This document shows positions 20,301-28,703 of a DNA stretch of 60,642 nucleotides, piece by piece. Both the position numbers and the translations under genes were made by a program. The notes beneath the pieces were generated by a model. The model was not told the origin of the DNA, did no database searches, and worked only from the letters and a program-made list of their open reading frames with translations. Each line of letters starts with the position of its first letter. The stretch's first letter is position 1. The stretch is from contig NZ_JBBLYU010000007.1 of NCBI RefSeq assembly GCF_037911135.1, positions 1-60,642 on the forward strand, in the 5' to 3' direction. This stretch comes from Phaeobacter sp. A36a-5a (GTDB lineage Bacteria; Pseudomonadota; Alphaproteobacteria; Rhodobacterales; Rhodobacteraceae).

Positions 20301-21575
20301 GCCCTCTTCGCGCAGTTCCACCCGGCGGTGCCGCCAGGGGGTCTGCGGATCGGCGCCGCCGAGGCTGCGCATCCGCTCGTTCAGACTGTCGCGTTCGAAC
20401 ATCACCATGCTGTCAAACAGCGGCACGCTGCCCGGCAGCCCGCACCAGCCGCGCATATCCGCCAGCGCGGCATGTTCATGATCGCGCAGCGCCACCGCAT
20501 CGCGGCGCAGGCGCGCCAGCAGCCCGTCAACCGTCTCGCCCCCCGACAGATGCAGATACAGCGGCACCGTATTGATCAGGCAGCCCACCGTGCGCCCGCA
20601 GCCCTCCAGAAGATAGCGCCCCGATCGGGTGACCCCGAAGAGCGCCGTTTCCCGCCCGCTCCAGCGCGCCACCAGAAGCCCCCAGGCGGCATGGACCATA
20701 TTGGCCAGGGTGGCCGCGCCGCCGCCCTCTGTCGCCGTGACCGCGCCTGCGCGCTGCATGAGGGCGCGGCGCAGCTCGGTCGGCAGATGTCGCTGCAGGA
20801 TCCGCTTGCGCCCGGGGCTGTCCTGCGGTGTGTCGGCCGACAGATCCGCCAGCCGGGCAATCTGATTGGGGGTTTCGAATCCCTTGAGGTGATCCTGGAA
20901 AAACGCCCGACTTTCCGCCCGCCCCGAGACCTCCGCCACGGCCGGGCTGAAGGCGTCAAAACCGGTCACCGGCGCGGTCTCGGCAGGCAGATCGCCCGCG
21001 CTCAGCGCCGCAAAGACATCCTCCAGCACCACCGCCATGCTGCGGCCATCGACCAGCACGTGGTGGATGGTCCAGACCATCACCGACCGCTCCGGCCCCA
21101 GCCGCGCCAGCAGCACCCGCCAGGACACCGCCTGCTCCAGCGCGCAGCCCCGGTTGCGATCCTCGGCCAGGAACCGTTCCAGCCGGGCGGTCTGATCCTC
21201 CGCCCCCAGCCCCTGCCAGTCCTCGGTCTCTACCGTGACCTGCGCCGCGGCCACGGCCACCGGCGCCACCTGCAGCACCGGCTGCGGGCGGCCCTGCCAC
21301 AGCACCGCGCTGCGCAGCACCGGATGGCGGGCGCAGACCTGCTGCCAGGCCGCCTGCAGCGCCTCGGGCGCGGGCGCCTCGGCGTCCAGATGCACCACGA
21401 TCTGTTCCAGATTGACCCAAGGTCGGCCGGCAGCCGCGCTTTCATAAAGCAGCCCCTGCTGCATCGGCGTCAGGGGGATATCCCGCGCCCCGTCCACCAC
21501 AGACGCTGCCTGAAGATCCGTCTCGCCCATCGCAGATGTCGAGCCAGGCTTAGCTGCCTGTGAAGTACCGGTCAT
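17328..21575 (-). CDS. single-module nonribosomal peptide synthetase, C-A-T-TE
   Basis: This 1415-residue enzyme shows four domains. Condensation: LTPMQQGLLYES near 35, HHVLVDG at about 171-177 with the catalytic His intact. Adenylation: YTSGSTGKPKG about 683-693, GYGPTE about 826, YRTGDRAAWR about 917, GGKID about 1027. Thiolation: GGHSL about 1093-1097. Thioesterase: AVSLG about 1234-1238, with GSH His near 1386. The nucleophile elbow has Ala in place of the first Gly. A hand alignment gives a specificity code near D-V-E-N-I-G-I-T, which I cannot assign. With one condensation domain and no loading module it probably joins an acyl or aminoacyl donor to one amino acid. Start 21575 follows AGGTAGGGGG; an in-frame ATG at 21677 is possible. 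Confidence 0.93.
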   Translation of the reverse strand: MTGTSQAAKPGSTSAMGETDLQAASVVDGARDIPLTPMQQGLLYESAAAGRPWVNLEQIVVHLDAEAPAPEALQAAWQQVCARHPVLRSAVLWQGRPQPVLQVAPVAVAAAQVTVETEDWQGLGAEDQTARLERFLAEDRNRGCALEQAVSWRVLLARLGPERSVMVWTIHHVLVDGRSMAVVLEDVFAALSAGDLPAETAPVTGFDAFSPAVAEVSGRAESRAFFQDHLKGFETPNQIARLADLSADTPQDSPGRKRILQRHLPTELRRALMQRAGAVTATEGGGAATLANMVHAAWGLLVARWSGRETALFGVTRSGRYLLEGCGRTVGCLINTVPLYLHLSGGETVDGLLARLRRDAVALRDHEHAALADMRGWCGLPGSVPLFDSMVMFERDSLNERMRSLGGADPQTPWRHRRVELREEGAMPLTLAVYGDEQPLLMLEYDPEVLPGTQVERMLDHLCQLLQSLATAPTGMALRDLGMLPEAEVTQLVRQGRPDPVLAQRLAQDMAAAPPCMATRLEATAARAPEAPALQMAPDGALLSHGDLQARADQLAGVLQAQGAEAGDIIAICLPRSPEFIIAMLAVLKVGAAFLPVDPTYPAAVMAHMLEDSGTRLGIGGPDHGTVSGSDMSESADQAPQHETALTSNGLVWIPPGAGQAQPRSAAPIRPAPDPARLAYVIYTSGSTGKPKGVRVPMRALLAHASAITAAFDLQASDRMLQFASLSFDVAIEEVLPSLLAGACVVLRAPDMIGAPGLFLDRVAALELTVLNLPTAFWHVLCDVMADSGRSLPPSVRLVIVGGEQVSPQALARWQQLAPGVRWLNGYGPTETTITCTLHDPGGPVDAEEDVPIGRPTAHARAYVLAADGSLAPAGVAGDLWIGGLAVSDGYIGRPEDTARAFRPDPFAAERAAARIYRTGDRAAWRGDGTLAFLGRQDRQVKLRGFRIDLRHVEQVLERACPGVQALAAVRGKDGPAAQLCCWVRGVAQTGDGQWDLGPLQQVVQRDLPAHMRPALVALAEFPRTAGGKIDMAALPAPEQAAGALGLRLRRDAGAAVDTSAPPSPLARQLTEMMADILGQPDLAADDSFYDRGGHSLLAMRLIGRIEADLGQRRSLAALHLTPSPRALAAALESEQNGEQTGAPETPEGHSLPDHLVIIQDGAARPPLFGVHVLGRNEEFYRPLARALGPDQPVYGLSIGLLDDDTPTGVRTTAKMYLDEIQTHYPSGVVHLAAVSLGSYFAFELARQLLAAGRELGLVALFDAEGPAGRSRVQGRARLGAHLQLLRRMGPAYLRHIVANRIETLRNSFERRRLEWTGGGKLTIDALIAANQQSVEHYAPEPLATPLTVFRAGDDLFDSSEGLAQGLGWAPVAEAGFELIEVPGSHLSILQPPNVQQLARHMARLMAHSADGKTG

Positions 21576-21990
21576 GATGCCCCCTACCTGGCATCGGGCC
21601 TGGGCCAACCCGCGCCATACTTTCGATCCTGTGCCGCGCCCAGGTGGTCTGGGTATCACGTCACTCTTAACATCCACCTGTCTGCGGCCCTTCCAGCCCG
21701 GCTTCCGATGATGCCGACCGCAGGGCCAAAGGCTACCAGATCAAACGGCAGACGAGCAATAAAACACCACCCGGCCACGATCACATCTCCGTCTGATCCG
21801 GCAAGATAGGGAATTTGTCGCACCCCGGTTCGGAATGTGCTCCGGGTATAAAAAGCTCCTTAATCAATCTTATGTTAAATTATTGCACATTCACCGCGTC
21901 GCGGCGATATATTCAGCGGGCAGATGTGACAAAGGCCGCCTGTCAGGCGGCCTTTGTATCTGGGTTCGGCATGACACCAGCAGCAGCGGA
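21576..21990. other. intergenic region upstream of the NRPS
   Basis: No gene is supported here. The part next to the NRPS is its leader. The AT-rich stretch around 21850-21905, with TTAATC and TTAAATTATT, is a plausible promoter area but no confident -35/-10 was read. The terminator-like palindrome of the pyruvyl transferase gene lies at 21931-21955. Confidence 0.4.
21931..21955 (-). terminator. terminator-like palindrome after the pyruvyl transferase gene
   Basis: AAAGGCCGCC and GGCGGCCTTT pair perfectly around TGTCA. Only three U follow in either direction, so termination strength is uncertain. It lies 36 bases past the minus-strand gene ending at 21991. Confidence 0.6.
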
Positions 21991-24000
21991 TCATTCCGCC
22001 GGGGTTTTCTGGGCAACCAGCTCCCCCAGCACCTGCTCCAGCGCCGCCGCGTCGCCGCCGCGCAGGCAGGTCAGCACTGTCCGGGGCAGACGGCGCTTGG
22101 CGCGCAGCAAAGGGGTCACCGGGCGCTTGCTGTCATGGGACAGCTCGGCGTTGATCAGCCGCGATCCGGCCGCCGCGCGCAGCCGCTCCACATGAGCCAG
22201 ATCCAGCGGATGATCGCCGTGGATGGCATAGATCCGGGCCGCCCGGTCACAGCCGCTGCAGCCATCGCGGTAGCCACTGCTCCAGTCCAGCTTGCGCGCC
22301 GCCGGGAAACGGGTCTCTCCGGGGATCAGATCCTCGGCCAGGGTGGTGATCGGCTGCAGCGCCACCACGTTTTTCGCGCCGATCAGGTCGGCAAAGGCCA
22401 TGGCGCCAAAGGCCCCCATACCGGAGCCCAGCACATGCACCTTGTCAAACCCAGCCATCCAGGCGCGGGTGTCCGGTGCCCGGAAATACTGTTCCAGATC
22501 CAGCGGACGGTACCAGTTCTGCTGATGCGGCAAGACCGACAGCACCGCATAGCCGGATTTGATCAGGAAACGCTCGCCAAAGCCCGGACGCAAGGGATCC
22601 TTGCGGTCCAGCGCCTGGCCTGCCCCTTCAAAGGTGACAACCAGCTCCCGCGCGCCCTCCGGATGCAGCCGCCGCATGGCATAAGACGGGGTCAGCGTGG
22701 TGGTGGGCCACAGCCCCTCTGGCAGCGCTTCTTCGGGGGCCATCTGGCTGCGGATGGCGCCCAGATGGCCTTGCCGGTCCACCGCAGGCACCGGCTGCGG
22801 CTCGTCGGGCACGATGGTGTCGACCTCCAGCCCGTGTTCGGCCAGCGCCGCCACATATTCGGCATGCCGCTGGCGATAGGTCGCCTTCATCGTGTCCAGC
22901 ATCTCGGGCGACAGATATTCATCCAGCGTCGCCTTCAGCCCCTTGCGCATGAATTTCTGCGTGTTCAGCGCCGGCAGGCCGAAATGTTCGGTCAGCTCGG
23001 CCACCCGGTTGTCATGCTTGAGGAAAATCGCCGGCTGACCCGCCTGCAGGGCCGCCACCCCGCCATGGAAGCGGTCGCCGATATAGACATCATGCAGCAT
23101 CGCCGCCTGCCGCCAGGCGCCAGCCTCGGAGAAGTAATAATAGCGGTTGAAATCGACCTTATGGCCGCATTTGCGGCTCAGCCAGCGATTGAGCATCTCG
23201 GGCTGGGCAATATTATTGCCCTCATTATAGCCAAACCGGTCCGTGATGAATTTACCATAGGCAAAGATCTCATCCTGGAACACATAAGAGGCGTCGATCT
23301 TGTCGAACGCCTTGGCCAGTTCGGTGCCGCGTTCAACGATGGCGCCGTCGCGCATGGAGAAATGGCCTGCGGTCATCACATTGGCCTGACGCCCCTTGGC
23401 CTGGGCCGCGGCCCCGTCGATGGCCATGATCGACTGCGGATAGACATAGAGACTGGGGCAGCCCAGCACGGTGGTGTTCTCCAGCCCGTTGTTGGCCAGC
23501 CACTCTGCCGTCTGGGTGCCGCGCACCCCAAACAGATTGGCCCGTTCATTGAGCAGCGCCAGAAGATCGCGGTTGCCCGGCAGCAGGTCCTCAAACGCAT
23601 GGCTGCCCTGCATCCCGGCCCCCAGCACCACAAAAGGCACCCGCCCATCCAGCGCCTCCAGCGCGGTAAACAGCCGGATACCATCGTGATTGGGGCGGAT
23701 GAAATTGGCCAGTGACACCACGATCATGTCGAAATGCTCGGCGATGGTCTCGGCATAGCCCTCACCGAGGTTTTTCTGCAGATTGGCGATATTGCCCACC
23801 GCCGACCCATCCGGGTCCTTGCGCAGGCTGCGCGCCGGGGCTTCGGCATGGATGATATTGCCGCGATTCCCGGTCAGCCGATGCGCCGGTTTCAGACCGA
23901 ACAATGTGTCCGTCACCGTCGGCGGCACCCCCAGGATACTGGAGAGTGCCGGATCCGGACGGTGGACCGAAAGCACGGGAGCGTGGAAAAGGATTCTCAT
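21991..24000 (-). CDS. polysaccharide pyruvyl transferase with C-terminal alpha/beta-hydrolase-like domain
   Basis: This 669-residue protein has two parts. Residues 1 to about 400 resemble the polysaccharide pyruvyl transferase family: SLANFIRPNHDG, VLGAGMQG, LFGVRGTQTAEWL and GDRFHGGVAALQ at 308-320, the conserved His region near the end of the fold. Residues about 430-669 look like an alpha/beta-hydrolase: IKSGYAVLSVLP, then VHVLGSGMGAFGAM at 522-534, and HGDHP at 594-598. The expected nucleophile Ser of G-x-S-x-G is Gly here (G-S-G-M-G), so this domain is probably non-catalytic. The protein may add pyruvate ketals to the polymer. GGTGAT precedes the ATG. Confidence 0.75.
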   Translation of the reverse strand: MRILFHAPVLSVHRPDPALSSILGVPPTVTDTLFGLKPAHRLTGNRGNIIHAEAPARSLRKDPDGSAVGNIANLQKNLGEGYAETIAEHFDMIVVSLANFIRPNHDGIRLFTALEALDGRVPFVVLGAGMQGSHAFEDLLPGNRDLLALLNERANLFGVRGTQTAEWLANNGLENTTVLGCPSLYVYPQSIMAIDGAAAQAKGRQANVMTAGHFSMRDGAIVERGTELAKAFDKIDASYVFQDEIFAYGKFITDRFGYNEGNNIAQPEMLNRWLSRKCGHKVDFNRYYYFSEAGAWRQAAMLHDVYIGDRFHGGVAALQAGQPAIFLKHDNRVAELTEHFGLPALNTQKFMRKGLKATLDEYLSPEMLDTMKATYRQRHAEYVAALAEHGLEVDTIVPDEPQPVPAVDRQGHLGAIRSQMAPEEALPEGLWPTTTLTPSYAMRRLHPEGARELVVTFEGAGQALDRKDPLRPGFGERFLIKSGYAVLSVLPHQQNWYRPLDLEQYFRAPDTRAWMAGFDKVHVLGSGMGAFGAMAFADLIGAKNVVALQPITTLAEDLIPGETRFPAARKLDWSSGYRDGCSGCDRAARIYAIHGDHPLDLAHVERLRAAAGSRLINAELSHDSKRPVTPLLRAKRRLPRTVLTCLRGGDAAALEQVLGELVAQKTPAE

Positions 24001-24315
24001 ATATCACCAGATGTTACTCGCCATAGCCTCCACAAACGGATGGTATGGCCTATTGAAAATAGGGGATCGGCAACCGCGCTTTGGCGTCTCCGGCGGCCGC
24101 AGCCCCCGGGATTGCTGCGTTGCGCGCATGTTAGCGCCATGACCTCTGGGGACAAGCCCGGAAAACCCGGCAGAGGCCCCTGGTGGTGAAACCCTGCCCA
24201 TGGGGGCGCCCCGCGCACCCGCGCGCCTGGACGTACTGGACGCCCGGCCAGATCTCCCCGCCCGCGCCCCGCCGAAAGGGTTGCGCCTGCCGCCCTCTCG
24301 CGGCATGGATAGGGG
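24001..24315. other. divergent intergenic region
   Basis: These 315 bases separate the divergent pyruvyl transferase and GT4 genes and must carry at least one promoter. No clear promoter, repeat or small gene was recognised. GGATAGGGG precedes the GT4 ATG. Confidence 0.4.
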
Positions 24316-25560
24316 ATGAAATTTCTCTTTGTGCACCAGAACATGCCCGGCCAGTACCGGGAGATGATCCAGTGGCTGGCCGATCAGGGCGAGCATGAGA
24401 TCGTGTTTTTGACCCAGCGAAACGATGTGAAGCTGCCCGGGGTCACCACCGCAACCTACAGCAGCCATCACCAGCCTGCCGCCGATGCCTATGGGCTGTC
24501 CAAGGACTGGGAGGCGGCAGCCGGCAATGGCATTGGCGCCGCCCTCGCCGCGCGCCAACTGGAGGCCAGGGAAGGCTTCAAGCCCGATATCATCATTGGC
24601 CACACCGGCTGGGGGGAGCTGACCTTCATGAAAGAGGTCTGGCCGGATGTGCCAATTATTGGCTTCTTTGAATATTTCTACCGCACCACTGGCGGGCTGG
24701 TTGGCTTTGACCCGGAAAATCCCCCCGGCGAACACGCAGGGTTCTTTGCCCATGCCCGCAACACCGTGCCCTTTGCCAATATCGAGGTGGTCGATCTGGG
24801 CCACAGCCCGACCTACTGGCAGCGCGACCGCTTCCCCAAGAGCTTTCACGACAAGATCTACGTCAGCCATGACGGCATCCGCACCGACCGGCTGCAGCCG
24901 GACCCACAGGCCAGCATCGGCCTCGGCCGCCTGCCCCGGCCGCTCAGCCGCGACGATGAGGTGATCACCTATATCGCCCGCAATATGGAACGCGCCCGTG
25001 GTTTTCACGTGATGATGCGCGCCCTGCCCAAGATCCTGTCGGAACGCCCCAATGCGCGGATCCTGATGATCGGCGGCAATGAGACCTCCTATGGGCGCGA
25101 AAGCACCCATCCCGCAGGGCTGCGCGGCGAGATGGAGGATGAGCTGGGCGACAGCGTCGACTGGAGTCGGGTGCATTTCCTCGGCCGGGTGCCTTACAGC
25201 GATCTGTGCAAGATCATCCGCATCAGCCGCTGCCACATCTATCTGACCATGCCCTTTGTGCTCAGCTGGTCGTTGCTGGAATCGATGTCGATGCAGGCCA
25301 CTGTCGTCGCCGCCGATGTGGAGCCGGTGCGCGAGGCGGTGACCCATAATGAGACCGGCATGCTGGTGGATTTCTTCGACCCCGGCGCGCTGGCCGATCA
25401 GGTGGTGGATGTGCTGGCCAATCCCGGCGCCTATGCCCATCTCGGCCCCAATGCCCGCGCCCATGTGGTGGAAACCTACGATTTCCTGACCCGCTGCATG
25501 CCCGAGCACGCCCGCCAGATCAACGCACTGCTGCCTGCGGGCAAACAGCTGAAGATCTGA
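24316..25560 (+). CDS. glycosyltransferase, GT4 (GT-B fold) family
   Basis: This 414-residue protein begins MKFLFVHQNMPGQY, a typical opening of GT4 enzymes with an unusual N-terminal region (IIGHTGWGE, GFFEYFYR). The C-terminal half has YIARNMERARGFHVMMRALP and ILMIGGNETSYG. FLGRVPYSDLCKIIRISRCHIYLTMPFVLSWSLLESM holds the donor-binding segment, where a Leu-Leu-Glu replaces the more common P-E-G-F. It transfers an activated sugar to the growing glycan in the cytoplasm. Donor and acceptor cannot be told. It faces the LuxR-type gene at 25708 convergently, with no clear terminator between them. Confidence 0.88.
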   Translation: MKFLFVHQNMPGQYREMIQWLADQGEHEIVFLTQRNDVKLPGVTTATYSSHHQPAADAYGLSKDWEAAAGNGIGAALAARQLEAREGFKPDIIIGHTGWGELTFMKEVWPDVPIIGFFEYFYRTTGGLVGFDPENPPGEHAGFFAHARNTVPFANIEVVDLGHSPTYWQRDRFPKSFHDKIYVSHDGIRTDRLQPDPQASIGLGRLPRPLSRDDEVITYIARNMERARGFHVMMRALPKILSERPNARILMIGGNETSYGRESTHPAGLRGEMEDELGDSVDWSRVHFLGRVPYSDLCKIIRISRCHIYLTMPFVLSWSLLESMSMQATVVAADVEPVREAVTHNETGMLVDFFDPGALADQVVDVLANPGAYAHLGPNARAHVVETYDFLTRCMPEHARQINALLPAGKQLKI

Positions 25561-25707
25561 CACCCGGGCCGGCAACCGCCCAGTCTGTAACAGTTCGGTC
25601 CGCAGCAGAGTATCCGGGGATGATCTGCGTCGACCCGGGATCCAGCCCCCCAGCATGGATCCATGGCCGACGCAGCCCCGACCTGCCCGGCCCACCAGAT
25701 GGTGGGA

Positions 25708-26484
25708 TCAGGACAGGAATTGCTCCGACGCCCAGATCGCGGCCTGGGTGCGGTTCTTGGCACCGACCTTGCGAAAACAGGTGCGCAGATGCACCTTCAC
25801 CGTGGCCTCGCAGATGCCCAGCTCATTGGCGATGGATTTATTGGTGGCGCCGTCGATCAGCTTGGTCAGGATCAGCCATTCGCGTCCCGACAGCCCGCGC
25901 GCCGCAGCCGAGGCCGGCATCCGGCGCAGGTCCACTGGCAGGGGATCGGCCGGAACACCGTTGGGTTTCCCCTTGTTAGAGCCTGCCTCAGACAGGCTCC
26001 CATTGACCCGACCGTCCAGGGTCACCGCCGCAAAATCCGCAGAGGCGCCGAGGGTTTCCGCCGCCTGGTCGCCGCTGGATGTGGTCACATCCGCCGCCCG
26101 CAGCGCCGCGGAAATATCCGATGGCACAATCCGATAGCCGCTTTGCACCACCCGCAGCGCCGCAATCAGCGCCTCGGCCGATTTGCGTTGCGGGATCACC
26201 GCCTCGGCATAGGCGCTGAGCGCATTCTGCATGCTGGTGGAACATTCGCGCCCCATGATCAGGATCAGCAGAGAGGCGTCATTGCCCTCTTTGAACTGGC
26301 GCAATTCCTCCACCAGCTCCGGTCCGGTTTCATGGCTGTAATATAAAACCAGATCATCCACCCCCAGCCCGGAGAGCGTCGAAAGCTCATCGCAGCAGGT
26401 GCCGATCTGGTAGTCGTTGCTCTGGCAAATGGCGAGGAACATGTCGCGTAACAAGCGACTTTCGCCCACAATATGAACAGGCAT
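25708..26484 (-). CDS. LuxR/FixJ-type regulator with atypical receiver domain
   Basis: This 258-residue protein has a receiver-like N-terminus (about 1-120) and a C-terminal LuxR helix-turn-helix (LSGREWLILTKLIDG...NKSIANELGICEATVKVHLR...KVGAKNRTQAAIWA, about 198-252). At the strand that normally ends in the phosphoacceptor Asp the sequence reads DLVLYYSHE, with no Asp there, so classical phosphorylation is unlikely. That architecture recalls CsgD and VpsT, matrix regulators with non-canonical receivers. VpsT's W[FLM][TS]R c-di-GMP motif was not found. GGGGG lies 6 bases before ATG 26484. It may control the neighbouring polysaccharide or RTX genes. Confidence 0.85.
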   Translation of the reverse strand: MPVHIVGESRLLRDMFLAICQSNDYQIGTCCDELSTLSGLGVDDLVLYYSHETGPELVEELRQFKEGNDASLLILIMGRECSTSMQNALSAYAEAVIPQRKSAEALIAALRVVQSGYRIVPSDISAALRAADVTTSSGDQAAETLGASADFAAVTLDGRVNGSLSEAGSNKGKPNGVPADPLPVDLRRMPASAAARGLSGREWLILTKLIDGATNKSIANELGICEATVKVHLRTCFRKVGAKNRTQAAIWASEQFLS

Positions 26485-27509
26485 GATATACCCCCATACT
26501 CTTAAAAAAACTGATCCACACACGATCAGATGGTCTCAATGAATGATCTCCGGAACAGGGAGGTCACCGGGCTTTTCTGCGGGTTTGGAACACCCCGCCC
26601 TGGCCCTCGCGGTGCTGTTGCGACCCCCGTCACAGATGGCACCCCGGTGTTGTCTTATGTCTTGTGTTTTTGTCCTTTCGATCAGATGAGCGCCGCATTG
26701 CGACCCGGCCGACCAAGGGAACGCCTCAGCCGCCTGCCCGCAGGCCATCTCTCAGCTCCCCGCTGCAGCCCCCCCTATCACGGGGAAGTTTCACAGGGCC
26801 TGCTGTTCAGGCGGGCCTCCTCCAGGCCAGCCCCCTAAAATGCTGGGGCCAAATATCACGCCCCCCTGCCTCCAAATTGCAGCCCGTATCAGCGCTGCAC
26901 CGCTATGCGGCACTCCAAAATAGCCCGAATCCATCCGTTTTTGTCAAAAAACTTACCCATTGGCGAAATGTTGGCGCCACCAGAACCAAAGCCTAAAGTA
27001 TTGTTTTCGATATAGGCTTTTGTTTTATCAACAAGAATATCCTCAGGGCGGGCAAATCCAAAGATGTGCGAATTCCTTAATTCTGATCCGCCTCGGGCCG
27101 GTTTCCACAACCTAATGGTGTTCAATCTTCGCGAATCCTACCGCAAGAGATGGAATCACCCTTCCTTTGTTGCGCCCCCGCCCGGATCCTTACCCCCTCC
27201 GAGGTAGTTCTCCTTGAGCCCTTCACTCAGGCGGCGGATCTTTGCCAATATCTAATCATTTGAAAAATAATAATATTATGGAAAATACTGAATTGGCCCT
27301 TCGCGGTGACTTGTGGCTTACCCTGCGTCACAACACCAGATATTGATTAAAACTCAACCCTCTGTGGGTTCGCCCGTTGGTTGATCGCAAGGACAGCCCA
27401 AACCAACAGCGAATCGTCACATCCGAAGGGGTACGCCCTCTGCACAATTTGACGGCACCGGCGATATGCTAGGCTGGGACATATTCGTTTTGATATGCCG
27501 GGGGGCAAT
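26485..27509. other. long intergenic region, locally AT-rich
   Basis: About 1 kb separates two LuxR-family genes. Its left half is GC-rich with no supported gene. From about 26,930 to 27,360 the base composition shifts to clearly AT-richer than the rest of the window, which suggests a promoter/regulatory area or a remnant of foreign DNA. TTGCCA at 27242 followed by the AT-rich run TTGAAAAATAATAATATTATG is the best promoter-like stretch, about 260 bases before the next gene. One weak minus-strand ORF is listed separately. Confidence 0.4.
26889..27125 (-). CDS. possible small AT-rich ORF, unknown
   Basis: This 78-residue frame starts with TTG, 9 bases after AGGA. It reads as plausible protein (HIFGFARPEDILVDKTKAY, NTLGFGSGGANISPMGKFFD) and uses AT-rich codons unlike its neighbours. 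It has no recognised domain, signal or membrane segment. It could be the remnant of a larger transferred gene, a real small protein, or chance. Listed because composition and amino-acid make-up differ from the usual shadow frames. Confidence 0.25.
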   Translation of the reverse strand: MNTIRLWKPARGGSELRNSHIFGFARPEDILVDKTKAYIENNTLGFGSGGANISPMGKFFDKNGWIRAILECRIAVQR

Positions 27510-28703
27510 ATGAATGTGTTCGGGGGCGCCGTGATCCACACGGGCGAGATCGCTTTTGCGCGATCGTTTCAAAGACAAGTTTCATCCATCACCACCACCG
27601 CCATTGCCGAGATCGACTGCACCGGGCCTGCCCGTCTGCTGGTGACCACATGTCTTGTGACCAGCGGCGACGGGGCCAGCAGCGACGGGGCCAGCGGTGC
27701 CGGATCCGCATCACGATCCGCAGCCGGGTCGCGGCCGAAACCGCCCAGGGAGGATCTTCGCTCCCTGCTGCGCAGCGGGCCGCTGTTCCATTGCACCCAG
27801 CTGCATGATCCGCAGAGCCATCCCAACGCCTGGCCCGACTGGCTGGATCCCGCTGCCCTGCGTGCGGATGGCTCTGGCCACAGGTCTGGCCGCTGGGTGG
27901 TGTTTGCCTGCCGTTTTGCCGATGGCAGCGAAGACCGGGTCGCGCTGCATCTGGAAGGCAGCCAGCATGACAGCCATTGCGCCGATATCCTGCCTGCCAT
28001 CTGGCCGCTCACCCGCGAGGATGCGCTGCGCGAAATGCTCGCCGGCACACCGGCGCCGGAGCTGGCCCTGGAGGCCTCCGAAACCTCCGAAGCGATGCTC
28101 TGGACAATTTCCACCAAAAGCGACAGCGCGGTTCTGGTGCTGGACAGCTCGGGCCGGCTGCTGGATTGCAATGGGGCCGGCTGCGACATGCTGGCGGCAG
28201 GCAATCTGCTGTGCAACAGCGACGGCGTGCTGCGCTGTGCCAACAGCCGGGAAACCCGGGCGTTTTACGCAGCCGTGCAGGAATGCGCGCGCACCCCGAC
28301 CCAAGCAGCCGCCGGATCCCATGTGCCCGGCGGCGGGGCCAGCCAGGAGCTGATCCTGTTTCTGCAGGATGCCAGCTCGGGAATGCGGCTGCCGGTCTCG
28401 CTGACCTGCTATCTCTGTGCCGACACCCGGCGCGCGCTGGTGGTGGCGATCCTGCCGCGCCAGCCCGATCAGCAGCGGATCGAGATGCTGGCGCAGAAAA
28501 TGGGGCTGTCGCCCTGCGAGGCCCGGGTTGCGGCGCTGATCCAGCTGGGGCTGTCCAACCGCGAGGCTGCGCATATTGCGGGCATCAAGGAACAGACCTT
28601 CAACACCTATGCCAAGCGGGTGATGTCCAAGCTTGAGGTGGCCGGGCGCACGGAAATGGCGCAGCGGCTGACCTGGCAGGCCTCTCTGGGGAGAGCGTCA
28701 TGA
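27510..28703 (+). CDS. LuxR-family transcriptional regulator with PAS-like middle region
   Basis: This 397-residue protein ends in a LuxR helix-turn-helix (LSPCEARVAALIQLGLSNREAAHIAGIKEQTFNTYAKRVMSKLEV, about 328-375). The middle region (DSAVLVLDSSGRLLDCNGAG, near 215) reads like a PAS domain, and the N-terminal third has no clear family. ATG 27510 was preferred to 27495 because GGGGGG sits just before it. The stop overlaps the following membrane-protein gene by four bases. The RTX and type I secretion genes follow on the same strand, so it is a candidate local regulator for them. Confidence 0.85.
   Translation: MNVFGGAVIHTGEIAFARSFQRQVSSITTTAIAEIDCTGPARLLVTTCLVTSGDGASSDGASGAGSASRSAAGSRPKPPREDLRSLLRSGPLFHCTQLHDPQSHPNAWPDWLDPAALRADGSGHRSGRWVVFACRFADGSEDRVALHLEGSQHDSHCADILPAIWPLTREDALREMLAGTPAPELALEASETSEAMLWTISTKSDSAVLVLDSSGRLLDCNGAGCDMLAAGNLLCNSDGVLRCANSRETRAFYAAVQECARTPTQAAAGSHVPGGGASQELILFLQDASSGMRLPVSLTCYLCADTRRALVVAILPRQPDQQRIEMLAQKMGLSPCEARVAALIQLGLSNREAAHIAGIKEQTFNTYAKRVMSKLEVAGRTEMAQRLTWQASLGRAS

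Noticed and set aside
17565-21563. Two long plus-strand frames opposite the NRPS
   Set aside because: The minus-strand NRPS has every core motif in order, so these are shadows.
26530-26838. 102-codon plus-strand frame in the regulator intergenic region
   Set aside because: Pro/Arg/Ser-rich with no family, no ribosome-binding site and no coding-like pattern.
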